NCBI RefSeq assembly: GCF_005937885.2
Contig: NZ_CP042176.1
Span: 2,289,501 to 2,353,500 of the forward strand
Length of the DNA: 64,000 bases
Origin: Bradyrhizobium sp. KBS0727
Lineage (GTDB): Bacteria; Pseudomonadota; Alphaproteobacteria; Rhizobiales; Xanthobacteraceae
Reading direction: 5' to 3'
Each line of letters begins with the position of its first letter. The stretch's first letter is position 1. A model generated the notes under the pieces. It did no database searches. It was not told where the DNA came from and saw only the letters and a list, made by a program, of their open reading frames with translations. The translations under genes were made by a program, and so were the position numbers. Positions 17,601 through 26,079 of the stretch are shown piece after piece.

Positions 17601-17680
17601 GTCATTCCGGGGCGATGCAAAGCATCGAACCCGGAATCTCGAGATTCCGGGTCTGGTCCTTCGGACCATCCCGGAATGAC
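17601..17680. repeat. Palindromic intergenic repeat, family A copy 1
   Basis: An imperfect inverted repeat opening GTCATTCCGGGGCGATGC and closing with the complement CCCGGAATGAC, with a central CTCGAG. Close copies lie at 35856-35957 and 39010-39089. It fills most of the gap before the P450 gene. Family of short palindromic elements able to form long hairpins in RNA; function unknown. Confidence 0.85.
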
Positions 17681-17735
17681 GGACTTACCGCAATGACGGG
17701 GCGAGTTTAGCACTACGGCAGGAGACAACTTCGCA

Positions 17736-20700
17736 ATGGCTTCCCCGAACAAGCTCGATCCGATCCCGCATCCGCCGACCAAGCCGGTGGTTGGCAACAT
17801 GCTGTCGCTGGACGCGACCGCGCCCATTCAGCACATGATGCGGTTGGCAAAGGAACTCGGGCCGATCTACTGGCTCGACATGATGGGTGCGCCACTCGTC
17901 GTTGTTTCGGGCGCCGATTTGGTCGATGAGATCAGCGATGAGAAACGCTTCGACAAATCCGTGCGCGGCTCCCTGCGCCGTGTTCGCGCGGTCGGCGGCG
18001 ACGGCCTGTTTACGGCCCATACCAACGAACCGAACTGGAGCAAGGCCCACAACATTCTGATGACGCCGTTCGGTAACCGCGCGATGCAGTCCTATCATCC
18101 GAGCATGCTCGATATTGCCGAGCAGCTCGTCAAGAAATGGGAGCGGATGAACGCCGACGATGAAATCGACGTCGTTCACGACACGACCGCGCTGGCGCTC
18201 GATACTGTTGGATTGTGCGGGTTCGATTATCGGTTCAATTCATTCTATCGCGAAGACTATCATCCGTTCGTGGCGTCACTGGTGCGCTCGCTCGAGACCA
18301 TCATGTTGACCCGCGGTCTTCCGCTCGAAGGGTTGTGGCTGCGTAACCGAAATCGCGACCTTGCCGGCGACGTCGCGTTCATGAATACGATGGTGGACGA
18401 GATCGTCGCTGAGCGCCGCAAGAACGCGGTAGGAGCCGATGACAAGAAGGACATGCTCGGCGCCATGATGACCGGCGTCGACCGCGCCACCGGCGAACAG
18501 CTCGACGACGTCAACATCCGCTACCAGATCAATACCTTCCTGATCGCCGGCCACGAGACCACCAGTGGAATGTTGTCCTGCGCGATCTATGCGTTGCTCA
18601 AACACCCCGAGGTGCTCAAGAAAGCCTACGAAGAAGTCGACCGGGTGCTTGGAGGCGACCTCAACGTCAAGCCGACTTATCAGCAGGTCACGCAGCTCAC
18701 CTACATTACGCAGATCCTGAAGGAAGCCCTGCGGCTGTGGCCGCCCGCGCCGGCTTATGGCGTGGCGCCGATCAAGGATGAGGTCATCGGCGGAAAATAC
18801 AAACTCAAGAAGGGTACGTTCGTCCTGGTTCATGTGCTGGCGTTGCACCGTGACCCCAGCGTGTGGGGACCGCATCCCGATGCCTTTGACCCGGAGAATT
18901 TCAGCCGGGAGGCGGAGGCGGCGCGCCCGGTCAATGCCTGGAAGCCGTTTGGCAACGGTCAGCGCGCCTGCATCGGCCGTGGCTTTGCGATGCACGAGTC
19001 CGCGCTCGCGCTCGGCATGATCCTGCAGCGCTTCAAGCTCATCGATCACCAGCGTTATCAGATGCACCTGAAAGAGACGCTGACGATCAAGCCCGAGGGT
19101 TTCAAGATCAAGGTGCGTCCGCGCAACGACAAGGAGCGGGGCGCGTTCGCCGGTCGCGCCGCCGTCGCGGCTGCGGCCTCGAATGCCGCGGCACCGCAAG
19201 CCCGCACGCGCCCGGGCCACAATACGCCGCTATTGGTGCTCTATGGCTCCAACCTCGGCACCGCGGAGGAGCTCGCGACGCGCGTCGCCGATCTCGCCGA
19301 GGTCAACGGTTTTGCCACCACGCTGGCGCCGCTCGACGAATATGCCGGCAAATTGCCGGAGCAGGGCGGCATGCTGATCTTCTGCGCCTCCTACAATGGC
19401 GCCCCCCCCGATAACGCCACCCAGTTCGTCAAATGGCTGGGGAGCGACTTGCCGAAGGATGCGTTCGGCAAGGTGCGCTACGCCGTGTTCGGCTGCGGCA
19501 ACAGCGATTGGGCTGCGACGTACCAGTCGGTGCCGCGCCTGATCGACGAGCAACTGGCGGCGCGTGGCGGGCGCAGCGTCTATGGCCGCGGCGAGGGCGA
19601 TGCCCGCAGCGATCTCGACGGCCAGTTCGAGAAATGGTTCGCGGCGCTCGGCCCGGCGGCGGCAAAGGAATTCGGCCTGGCGTCGAACATCACCCGCAGC
19701 GCCGACGATGCGCCGTTGTACGCGATCGAGCCGGTGGCGCCGTCGGCGGTCAACACCATCGTGGCCGCGGGCGGCGTTTCGCCGATGAAGGTGCAGCTCA
19801 ATTCGGAATTGCAGAACAAGGCCGGCGCGCAACCTTCCGACCGCTCGACCCGGCATATCGAGGTGCAGTTGCCGGCCGGCGTCGCCTACCGCGTCGGCGA
19901 CCATCTCAGCGTGGTGCCGCGCAACGATCCGGCGCTGGTCGACCAGGTCGCGCGCCGTTTCGGCTTTTTGCCGGCCGACCAGATCCGCCTGCAGGTCGCC
20001 GAAGGCCGCCGCGCGCAATTGCCGGTCGGCGACGCCGTATCGGTCGGGCGTCTGTTGACCGAGTTCGTCGAGTTGCAGCAGGTCGCGACCCGCAAGCAGA
20101 TCCAGATCATGTCGGAGCACACGCGCTGCCCGATGACCAAGCCCAAACTTCTGGCCTATCTCGGTGACGACGAGGCATCCGCCGAGCGCTACCGCAGCGA
20201 GGTTTTGGGAAAACGCAAATCGGTGTTTGATCTGCTGGAGGAACATCCGGCCTGTGAACTGCCGTTCCACGCCTATCTCGAAATGCTGTCGCTGCTGGCG
20301 CCGCGTTATTATTCGATCTCGTCCTCGCCGTCGGGCGATGGCTCGCGCTGCAGCGTCACGGTCGGCGTCGTCGAGGCGCCCGCCAGTTCCGGTCGCGGCG
20401 TGTACAAGGGAGTCTGCTCCAACTATCTCGCCGGCCGCAGGGTCGGCGACACCGTCCACGCCACCATTCGCGAAACCAAGGCAGGCTTCCGCCTGCCGGA
20501 TGACGCGGCCGTGCCCGTGATCATGATCGGCCCCGGCACCGGTCTGGCGCCGTTCCGCGGCTTCCTGCAGGAGCGAGCGCACCGCAAGGCGCAGGGCGCC
20601 AGTCTGGGCCCCGCGATGCTGTTCTTCGGCTGCCGGAATCCCGAACAGGATTTTCTCTATGCCGATGAGCTGAAGGGTTTTGCGGCCAGTGGGATCACCG

Positions 20701-20972
20701 AACTGCACACCGCGTTCTCGCGCGCCGATGGTCCCAAGACCTATGTGCAACACCAGGTCGCGGCGCAGAAAGACCGCGTCTGGAGCCTGATCGAGCAGGG
20801 CGCGATCATCTATGTCTGCGGCGACGGCGGCAAGATGGAGCCGGACGTCAAGGCAGCCCTGGTCGCGATCTATCGCGAACGCACCGGTGCTAACGCCGAA
20901 GCCGGCGCGCGCTGGATCGACGAGCTCGGGACCAAGAACCGCTACGTGCTCGACGTCTGGGCGGGCGGGTAG
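17736..20972 (+). CDS. Self-sufficient cytochrome P450-NADPH reductase fusion, CYP102 type
   Basis: A 1078-residue bifunctional enzyme of P450 BM3 type. The P450 domain spans residues 1-470, with AGHETT of the I helix (271-276) and haem ligand Cys412 in FGNGQRACIGRG. A linker (about 470-495) precedes the FMN domain, starting near LVLYGSNLGTAEELA (about 498). The FAD/NADPH reductase domain runs from about 700, with YYSISSSP near 856 and the C-terminal YVLDVWAGG. It should hydroxylate long-chain fatty acids or similar substrates near the chain end using NADPH without separate partners. It is a soluble single gene with repeats on both sides and no regulator adjacent. Confidence 0.96.
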   Translation: MASPNKLDPIPHPPTKPVVGNMLSLDATAPIQHMMRLAKELGPIYWLDMMGAPLVVVSGADLVDEISDEKRFDKSVRGSLRRVRAVGGDGLFTAHTNEPNWSKAHNILMTPFGNRAMQSYHPSMLDIAEQLVKKWERMNADDEIDVVHDTTALALDTVGLCGFDYRFNSFYREDYHPFVASLVRSLETIMLTRGLPLEGLWLRNRNRDLAGDVAFMNTMVDEIVAERRKNAVGADDKKDMLGAMMTGVDRATGEQLDDVNIRYQINTFLIAGHETTSGMLSCAIYALLKHPEVLKKAYEEVDRVLGGDLNVKPTYQQVTQLTYITQILKEALRLWPPAPAYGVAPIKDEVIGGKYKLKKGTFVLVHVLALHRDPSVWGPHPDAFDPENFSREAEAARPVNAWKPFGNGQRACIGRGFAMHESALALGMILQRFKLIDHQRYQMHLKETLTIKPEGFKIKVRPRNDKERGAFAGRAAVAAAASNAAAPQARTRPGHNTPLLVLYGSNLGTAEELATRVADLAEVNGFATTLAPLDEYAGKLPEQGGMLIFCASYNGAPPDNATQFVKWLGSDLPKDAFGKVRYAVFGCGNSDWAATYQSVPRLIDEQLAARGGRSVYGRGEGDARSDLDGQFEKWFAALGPAAAKEFGLASNITRSADDAPLYAIEPVAPSAVNTIVAAGGVSPMKVQLNSELQNKAGAQPSDRSTRHIEVQLPAGVAYRVGDHLSVVPRNDPALVDQVARRFGFLPADQIRLQVAEGRRAQLPVGDAVSVGRLLTEFVELQQVATRKQIQIMSEHTRCPMTKPKLLAYLGDDEASAERYRSEVLGKRKSVFDLLEEHPACELPFHAYLEMLSLLAPRYYSISSSPSGDGSRCSVTVGVVEAPASSGRGVYKGVCSNYLAGRRVGDTVHATIRETKAGFRLPDDAAVPVIMIGPGTGLAPFRGFLQERAHRKAQGASLGPAMLFFGCRNPEQDFLYADELKGFAASGITELHTAFSRADGPKTYVQHQVAAQKDRVWSLIEQGAIIYVCGDGGKMEPDVKAALVAIYRERTGANAEAGARWIDELGTKNRYVLDVWAGG

Positions 20973-20981
20973 GCCTCCACT

Positions 20982-21105
20982 GTCGTCCTCCGCGAAAGCG
21001 GGGGACCCAGTACGCCATGCCATAGTTATTTTGCGCGGGAGTTGGCGGCCTTGCTTAACAATTGCCGCCGCGGAGTATGGGTCCCGGCTCGTTGGCCGGG
21101 ACGAC
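20982..21105. repeat. Palindromic intergenic repeat, family E
   Basis: An imperfect inverted repeat opening TGTCGTCCTCCGCGAAAGC and closing GGCCGGGACGAC, with GGGACCCA and TGGGTCCC arms inside. It occupies nearly the whole gap between the P450 and the next gene. Only one copy is in this window; I recognise it as similar to elements common in Bradyrhizobium genomes, from memory. Confidence 0.7.
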
Positions 21106-21129
21106 GGGGGTCATGCTAATACCCCTCCC

Positions 21130-21804
21130 ATGATTCCATGGGAAAAACTCGACACCACACGCATTCCCGGTACTGACGGGGAACTGCGCCTGATGCGGCG
21201 CGGGACCGAGTTCTCGATCATGCTCGGCACCAATGAGCTGATGAACAGCCGCCTGTCGGGTTCCGAAGCGGCGCTGGCGACGCTTGCAGCGAAGAAAATC
21301 GAATCGGTCAAAAACCCGCATCTGCTGATCGGCGGATTGGGCATGGGCTTTACGCTGCGGGCTGCGCTCGGCGTGCTCGGCACCAAGGCGCGGATCGTGG
21401 TGGCGGAACTGGTGCCTGCCGTCGTCGCCTGGGCGCGGGGGCCGATGGCGGTGATTTTTGGCGACAGCCTGAACGATCCGCGTGTCAGCATTCGCGAGAT
21501 GGATGTCACCGAAATCATCCGGTCGAGCCGCGGGACATTCGATGCGATCCTGCTCGACGTCGACAACGGGCCGGAAGGCCTGACGCGTCAGGCCAATGAC
21601 GGGCTCTACGATTCCAGCGGATTGAGAGCGACGCACATGGCGCTACGGACGGGCGGCGTGCTGGCGGTCTGGTCTTCGGGACCGAACCCGGCATTCGCAA
21701 AACGGCTTCGCGGCGCAGGTTTCGACGTCAACGAAGTGAACGTGCGCGCCACCGGTAGAGGCGGCGGAGCGCGTCATATCATCTGGATCGCGGTGAAGGC
21801 GTAG
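21130..21804 (+). CDS. Spermidine synthase-like SAM-fold protein
   Basis: A 224-residue class I methyltransferase-fold protein. The nucleotide-binding loop is GGLGMG (68-73) in HLLIGGLGMGFTLRAAL, then VAELVPAVVAW as the acidic strand end and DAILLDVDNGPEGL as the later motif typical of spermidine-synthase-like proteins. The short N-terminal domain is reduced compared with SpeE. Many such proteins are of unknown role and may not make polyamines. It starts at ATG 21130 just after a repeat and converges with the next gene (8 bases between stops). Confidence 0.8.
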   Translation: MIPWEKLDTTRIPGTDGELRLMRRGTEFSIMLGTNELMNSRLSGSEAALATLAAKKIESVKNPHLLIGGLGMGFTLRAALGVLGTKARIVVAELVPAVVAWARGPMAVIFGDSLNDPRVSIREMDVTEIIRSSRGTFDAILLDVDNGPEGLTRQANDGLYDSSGLRATHMALRTGGVLAVWSSGPNPAFAKRLRGAGFDVNEVNVRATGRGGGARHIIWIAVKA

Positions 21805-21812
21805 ACCAGCCG

Positions 21813-22733
21813 TCAGGCCGCCTTCTTTGCTGCCGCATGGGCGTGCTCGGCGATCGCGCCGATGATTTGCGGCCACATCGGAATCGGCAGCGCGTGGCCC
21901 ATGCCTTCGATCATCAGGAGTTTTGCGCCGGGAATCGAGGCTGCGGTATCCTTGCCGCCTTCGGGACGCACCAGCGGATCGACCGTGCCGTGAATGACCA
22001 GCGTCGGCGCCGTCACCGAATGCAGCCGCTCCTTGCGGCTGCCGGAGGCGAGCACCGCCCGCAACTGGCGCCCGACGCCGGCCGGGTTGAGGCCGCGCTC
22101 AAAGGTGCGGGCGGCGCGCGCGGGATCCAGCGCTTCGTCTTCGGGGAACGAGCCGACGCGCAGCACTTTCCAGGTTTTGGCGAAGCGTTGGAAATATTCC
22201 TCCTTGGTGGCCGGCGGCGGCGCCATCAGCATGGCGGCGGCTTCCCGCGTCGGCGGCGGGATCTTCGGGTTACCCGTCGTCGACATGATCGAGGTCAGCG
22301 AGCGTACCCGCTGCGGAAACGAGATCGCGACTTCCTGGGCGATCATGCCGCCCATCGATGCGCCGACCAGATGCGCCGACTTGATGCCGAGTGCGTCCAT
22401 CAGGCCGACCGTGTCTTTGGCCATGTCGATCAGCCGGTAGGGCGCGGCGACCGGGATTTTAAGGAACTTCAGCTTGAGCAGTTCGAGCGGGCTCAGGCGT
22501 TTGCCGCCGGAAAGCCTTGAGGACTTGCCGATGTCGCGGTTGTCGAAACGGATGACGCGAAACCCGCGCGCGGCCAGCCGGCGGCAGAACTCATCGTCCC
22601 AATGGATCATCTGGGCGCCGAGCCCCATGATCAGCAGCAACGGTTCCGCGGCGGGGTCGCCGAAAATCTCGTAGCAAAGGTCGATGCCGTTGGCGTGTGC
22701 GATCTGCGGCGGTTGGTGGGCGAGCGCGTTCAC
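21813..22733 (-). CDS. Alpha/beta hydrolase
   Basis: A 306-residue hydrolase with a nucleophile elbow GASMGG (Ser126), an acid in VIHGTVDPLV and a catalytic histidine in GMGHALPI. The oxyanion region is LIMGLGAQMIHWDDEF. The start is the GTG at 22733 (reading as MNALAHQPPQIAHANGI), preceded by AAGGGATC; the frame remains open to 23363 over the divergent PHA subunit, which is rejected as a shadow. It resembles esterases of the aclacinomycin methylesterase/hydrolase group, but the substrate is unknown. It is divergent from the PHA operon. Confidence 0.85.
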   Translation of the reverse strand: MNALAHQPPQIAHANGIDLCYEIFGDPAAEPLLLIMGLGAQMIHWDDEFCRRLAARGFRVIRFDNRDIGKSSRLSGGKRLSPLELLKLKFLKIPVAAPYRLIDMAKDTVGLMDALGIKSAHLVGASMGGMIAQEVAISFPQRVRSLTSIMSTTGNPKIPPPTREAAAMLMAPPPATKEEYFQRFAKTWKVLRVGSFPEDEALDPARAARTFERGLNPAGVGRQLRAVLASGSRKERLHSVTAPTLVIHGTVDPLVRPEGGKDTAASIPGAKLLMIEGMGHALPIPMWPQIIGAIAEHAHAAAKKAA

Positions 22734-22830
22734 GTGCGTTGATCCCTTGGGTGGTACCGTGATGGGTGACCTGTATGACACGGTTTCCCGCACTGCAGAA
22801 GGCTTTGTGGTGTCGGCGGCGGTATTGGAG

Positions 22831-22900
22831 GAGCATGATCTCCGGGCAAACGCTTCGCGTTTGTCCCGAGGGAAATCGGTACCCACTTCCGGATCATGCG
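22831..22900. repeat. Palindromic intergenic repeat of rhizobial type (RIME-like)
   Basis: Begins GAGCATGATCTCCGGGCAAA and ends CCACTTCCGGATCATGCG; GCATGATC at one end and GATCATGC at the other form the outer inverted repeat, with AAACGCTTCGCGTTT inside. It resembles the GCATGATC-flanked intergenic mosaic elements common in rhizobia. It lies between the divergent hydrolase and the PHA operon, close to where the promoters should be. Confidence 0.75.
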
Positions 22901-22988
22901 CCCTGTTGACCGGCTCGCTGCAACGGTGTGGTATGGCCGGCAATATCCGAGGCGTGGCAAAGCGCTCGTAATCACATGGAGGGCGCAG

Positions 22989-23369
22989 ATGGCCGACAAG
23001 GGCAACGATCCTGCCGTGATCTGGCAGACCATGATCGGGGAGATGGAGAAGGGGTTCAACTCCTTCGCCAATCAGGCGATGGCGTCGCCTGAGTTTTCCA
23101 AAGTGATGAATCAGGTCGGCGGCGTCTCGGCGGGTGCGCAGAAACAACTCGGCGAACTGATGGAGAAATATCTCCTCGCCATGAACCTGCCGAGCCGGGC
23201 CCAGATGGTCGGCATGGCCGAACGCATCCAGTCGATCGAAGGCCAGCTCAACGAGATCAAGGCGCTGCTGCAGCAGGTGCACCATAATTCGCTGGCGCCC
23301 GAAGGCGGCTACGGCACGCCACGGCCGCCGCGCACCAAACGTCCACCGTCGGAGGGAGAGCAAAAATGA
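22989..23369 (+). CDS. Short PhaE/PhaR-like polyhydroxyalkanoate synthase subunit
   Basis: A 126-residue mainly helical protein. The segment LPSRAQMVGMAERIQSIEGQ (about 78-97) resembles the LPTR-x-E-(V)-x-x-x-x-x-x-L-x-x-L helix conserved at the C-terminus of class III PhaE and class IV PhaR. A Pro/Arg-rich tail follows. It is far shorter than PhaE (about 360 residues) and nearer PhaR. Its stop overlaps the ATG of phaC by four bases, the strongest evidence for a role as synthase partner. The identity is inferred mainly from context and this helix. Confidence 0.65.
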   Translation: MADKGNDPAVIWQTMIGEMEKGFNSFANQAMASPEFSKVMNQVGGVSAGAQKQLGELMEKYLLAMNLPSRAQMVGMAERIQSIEGQLNEIKALLQQVHHNSLAPEGGYGTPRPPRTKRPPSEGEQK

Positions 23370-24448
23370 ACGCTCCCGCAGGCCTCGATCTCGCTGACAT
23401 CCCGGAGCGGATCCAGTCCGAGGTGCAACGCGCGATCCAGCGCAGCATCAAGGGTATCGAATATATTTCCTCGTCGGGCCCATCGCTCGGCTCGACGCCA
23501 AAGGACATATTGGCCGTTCGCGGCACCATGAACCTCTATCACTACCGCCCGATGGCGGACGAAATCTACCGCGTGCCGATCCTGATCGTGATGGCGACGA
23601 CCAATCGCGGCTACATTCTCGACCTGGTGCCCGGCCAGAGCTTCGTCGAATTTCTCCTGAAGCGCGGCTACGACGTCTATATGCTGGACTGGACCGCGCC
23701 GAAGCCCGAGGAAAAACGCCTGGGGATGGAGGACTACGTTCTCGATTTCATTCCGGACTGCATCCGCCGCGTGCAGCAGGATTCCGGCGAGCAGGATGTC
23801 AGCGTAATCGGCTATTGCTTCGGCGGCGTGCTGTCGCTGCTCTACGGCTCGATCTTCCACGACGGGCCGATGAAGAACCTGATCTGCTTCACCACGCCGA
23901 TCGATTTCCGCGAGATGAAGCTGTTCTCGAATTTCTCTGACCGGCGCTATTTCGACGTCGACAAGCTGGTGGACAGCGTTGGCAACGTGCCGGGCGACAT
24001 GATCATGACGTCGTTCGACATGCTGCGGCCGGCGTCGCGCGTCGCAGGCCAGGTGCATTTGTGGGAGAACATCTGGAACGACGAATACGTCAAAGGTTAC
24101 CGGATGATGGATCGCTGGGGCTCGGACACCTTGCCGTTGGCCGGCGAGTACTTCCGCACCATTACCAAGGACCTGATGTGGGACAACAAGCTCTATAACG
24201 ACACCATGTCGGTCGGCGGGCGCGCGGCCGACATTTCAAAGATCAAGGTGCCGATCCTGCATGCGGTTGCCGAGCACGATCACATCGTGCCTTATGATGC
24301 GGCCAAACATCTGATCGCCAAGGTCGGCTCGTCCGACAAGGAAGAGGTGATGCTGAAGGGCGGTCACGTCAGCCTGGTCGCCGGCGCCAACGCCATCAAG
24401 CGGCTGTGGCCGAAACTGGATAAGTGGTTAGGTAAGAGATCGACATGA
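23366..24448 (+). CDS. phaC: Polyhydroxyalkanoate synthase, class III-type PhaC
   Basis: A 360-residue synthase of the alpha/beta-hydrolase fold, polymerising hydroxyacyl-CoA into PHA granules. The lipase-like box is GYCFGG with Cys151 as nucleophile, Asp305 in AVAEHDHIVP is the acid and His334 in KGGHVS is the base, nearly matching class III numbering (149/302/331). The length also fits class III rather than the about 600-residue class I enzymes usual in rhizobia. It is preceded by a short subunit gene (4-base overlap) and followed by a GNAT gene (4-base overlap). Confidence 0.88.
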   Translation: MNAPAGLDLADIPERIQSEVQRAIQRSIKGIEYISSSGPSLGSTPKDILAVRGTMNLYHYRPMADEIYRVPILIVMATTNRGYILDLVPGQSFVEFLLKRGYDVYMLDWTAPKPEEKRLGMEDYVLDFIPDCIRRVQQDSGEQDVSVIGYCFGGVLSLLYGSIFHDGPMKNLICFTTPIDFREMKLFSNFSDRRYFDVDKLVDSVGNVPGDMIMTSFDMLRPASRVAGQVHLWENIWNDEYVKGYRMMDRWGSDTLPLAGEYFRTITKDLMWDNKLYNDTMSVGGRAADISKIKVPILHAVAEHDHIVPYDAAKHLIAKVGSSDKEEVMLKGGHVSLVAGANAIKRLWPKLDKWLGKRST

Positions 24449-25038
24449 GTGAAACACGTTCCTATCCGCGCCACGTCAAGACCGACGGTGGCGACATCGA
24501 ATTCCGCCTGATGTCGCGCAGCGACGAACCCGCGGTGCTGGCCTTCGCGCAGAAGCTGCCGACACATGATCTGCTGTTCCTGCCGCGCAACATCAGCCAG
24601 CCGAAAGTGCTGTCGGCCTGGATCAACGAGATCGAGCGTGGCGCCATCACCAGCCTGCTGGCGCTGAAGGCCGGTACGGTGGTCGGTTGCGGCACGCTGG
24701 TCTGCGATCCGCACTCCTGGTCGCCCCATGTCGGTGGACTCCGGATGGTGGTGTCGAAGGACGTCCGCGGGCAGGGCGTCGGCCGCGCGCTGTCGCAGGA
24801 GACCTTTGCGCTGGCGCTCGGCTCGGGCCTGGAAAAGCTCACCGTTCAGATGACGGTCGACCAGCAGGCGGCGATCGCGCTGTTCGAGAGCCTCGGCTTC
24901 AAGGCCGAGGCCCTGCTGCGGGACCACGTCCGCGATGTCGACGGCAAGAAGCACGATATCGTCGTCCTCGGGCACAATGTGGCGCACGTCCGGGCACAGA
25001 TGGAAGCCTATGGGTTGCCGGGAGCGGTCCAGCACTAA
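24445..25038 (+). CDS. GNAT-family acetyltransferase
   Basis: A 197-residue protein of the GNAT fold. The acetyl-CoA pyrophosphate loop is visible as RGQGVGRALSQE (matching Q/R-x-x-G-x-G/A) at about 110-121, preceded by the beta4 strand HVGGLRMVVSKDV, and a beta-bulge follows in KLTVQMTVDQQAAIALFESL. The substrate is unknown. It overlaps the phaC stop by four bases, so it is translated with the PHA genes and may modify a granule-associated or regulatory protein; that is inference. Confidence 0.85.
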   Translation: MSETRSYPRHVKTDGGDIEFRLMSRSDEPAVLAFAQKLPTHDLLFLPRNISQPKVLSAWINEIERGAITSLLALKAGTVVGCGTLVCDPHSWSPHVGGLRMVVSKDVRGQGVGRALSQETFALALGSGLEKLTVQMTVDQQAAIALFESLGFKAEALLRDHVRDVDGKKHDIVVLGHNVAHVRAQMEAYGLPGAVQH

Positions 25039-25074
25039 CGATCTCATGTCGAGGAAACAGCGCTTCTTCGGCGC

Positions 25075-25190
25075 GACGCAGCCGCGCCCGAATCCAAAAT
25101 CGCGAAAACAACCCCATGCAAAGTAGCCCATAGCGTTTTCGAGCGAAGTGGGCCCCCGGTTCGCGTCAAGAAAACGCGTCAAAACAAGAA
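25075..25190. repeat. Rhizobial intergenic repeat with GCGTTTTC/GAAAACGC arms
   Basis: The stretch TAGCGTTTTCGAGCGAAGTG at 25131-25150 is followed by AAGAAAACGCGTCAAAACAA; GCGTTTTC and GAAAACGC are inverted arms. With the preceding AAAACAACCCCATGCA it matches a repeat I recognise from Bradyrhizobium-type genomes. It lies in the 359-base gap before the phasin gene. Confidence 0.65.
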
Positions 25191-25290
25191 GCCCGGCCGG
25201 CCTCAGTATTAGCCTAAAGTCGAACTTTCGCCGGTTCGCGAGGCAGATCGCCCAACAATCAGCCTGATCACGTATTCGTGATATCGCGAT

Positions 25291-25306
25291 GCAACATTGA
25301 TGTTGC
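25291..25306. promoter_or_regulatory. Perfect 7-base inverted repeat upstream of phasin gene
   Basis: GCAACATTGATGTTGC is a perfect palindrome with 7-base arms and a 2-base spacer, about 92 bases before the phasin ATG. Phasin genes are commonly repressed by PhaR, which binds TGC-rich palindromes and PHA; this could be such an operator. No phaR gene is in the window. Confidence 0.45.
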
Positions 25307-25397
25307 GGCGCACCATTAACCGTGGCACAAGGATCTCGCCCCGGGCCAAACCGGACGGGGTGAGCCCATAGCTCAAACCTGAGGATGGAGAAACCCC

Positions 25398-25874
25398 ATG
25401 ACCACCGAAACCAATTCCGTGCTGAACACCGTCAAGGAAGCCTTCGCGCCCGTCACCGAGGCGTTCACCAAGCTCCAGAACCTGGAAGTTCCGGAAGCTG
25501 CCCGTGAGTTCGTGAAGAAGCAGGCCGAGACCGCCAAGGTTCGCGCCGCCGACTTCCATGCCGGTTCCGAGAAGGTGACCGCCGCGATCGAAACCGCCGC
25601 TGCCGGTTCGGTCTCCGAAGTCGCCAAGATCAGCCGCAACATCCAGCAGGCGCTCTATCAGGACGCGGAAGCGTTCTTCGCCGGCATCGACAAGCTCGCT
25701 TCGGCCAAGTCGCTGAGCGAAGCCGCCCAGATCCAGTCGGACCTGGTCCGTGCACGTGGCGAAGTTCTCGTCTCGCGCGCCAAGGCCTCGACCGAGTATC
25801 TCGGCAAGCTCGTCGCCGACGGTGCCAAGACCGCGCAGGACAACTTCTCCAAGGTCTACACCAAGACCGCCTGA
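25398..25874 (+). CDS. Phasin (PHA granule-associated protein)
   Basis: A 158-residue, almost wholly helical, alanine-rich amphipathic protein with the phasin_2 profile: FTKLQNLEVPEAAREFVKKQ then long heptad-like helices to the C-terminus. It has no cysteines. It coats PHA granules and limits their size, and it may also act as a stress-related protein. It has its own promoter region and a strong terminator directly after it, as expected for an abundant protein, and lies next to phaC. The start is ATG 25398 with GGATGGAG upstream. Confidence 0.9.
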   Translation: MTTETNSVLNTVKEAFAPVTEAFTKLQNLEVPEAAREFVKKQAETAKVRAADFHAGSEKVTAAIETAAAGSVSEVAKISRNIQQALYQDAEAFFAGIDKLASAKSLSEAAQIQSDLVRARGEVLVSRAKASTEYLGKLVADGAKTAQDNFSKVYTKTA

Positions 25875-25904
25875 TCGCGATCAGCCTGACAACTGCCGTT
25901 TTGG

Positions 25905-25932
25905 AAGGCCCGCTTAGGCGGGCCTTCTTTTT
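25905..25932 (+). terminator. Rho-independent terminator of the phasin gene
   Basis: AAGGCCCGC and GCGGGCCTT form a perfect 9-base-pair stem around a TTAG loop, followed by a T-rich run (CTTTTTG). It sits 30 bases after the phasin stop. Confidence 0.9.
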
Positions 25933-25962
25933 GTCCGGGCGTCTCCATAGATCAAATCAGAT

Positions 25963-26062
25963 CCTCATGGTGAGGAGGCGCCCTTGCGCCGTCTCGAACC
26001 ATGAGGCCACGATGGGGCCTACAATCCTTCGAGACGCCGCTTCGCGGCTCCTCAGGATGAGG
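25963..26062. repeat. Palindromic intergenic repeat, family B copy 1
   Basis: Opens CCTCATGGTGAGGAGGCGC, has GTCTCGAACCATGAGG in the middle and closes CTCCTCAGGATGAGG. Further copies are at 33381-33472, 43558-43658 (opposite orientation) and 46183-46279. It ends 17 bases before the DUF445 start. Confidence 0.88.
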
Positions 26063-26079
26063 AGCAGCCGAAAGCCGTC

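Noticed and set aside
19230..21023. 597-residue minus-strand frame opposite the P450 reductase domain
   Set aside because: Arg/Asp-rich antisense shadow with no recognisable domain; the plus-strand fusion enzyme is certain.
22734..23363. Long minus-strand extension of the alpha/beta hydrolase frame
   Set aside because: It runs through the divergent PHA subunit gene on the other strand; the GTG at 22733 with an AAGGGA site gives the normal hydrolase start.
25047..25127. Possible 26-residue basic peptide (MSRKQRFFGATQPRPNPKSR-) after the GNAT gene
   Set aside because: Overlaps the rhizobial-type repeat at 25075-25190; no supporting context, although the short frame is open.
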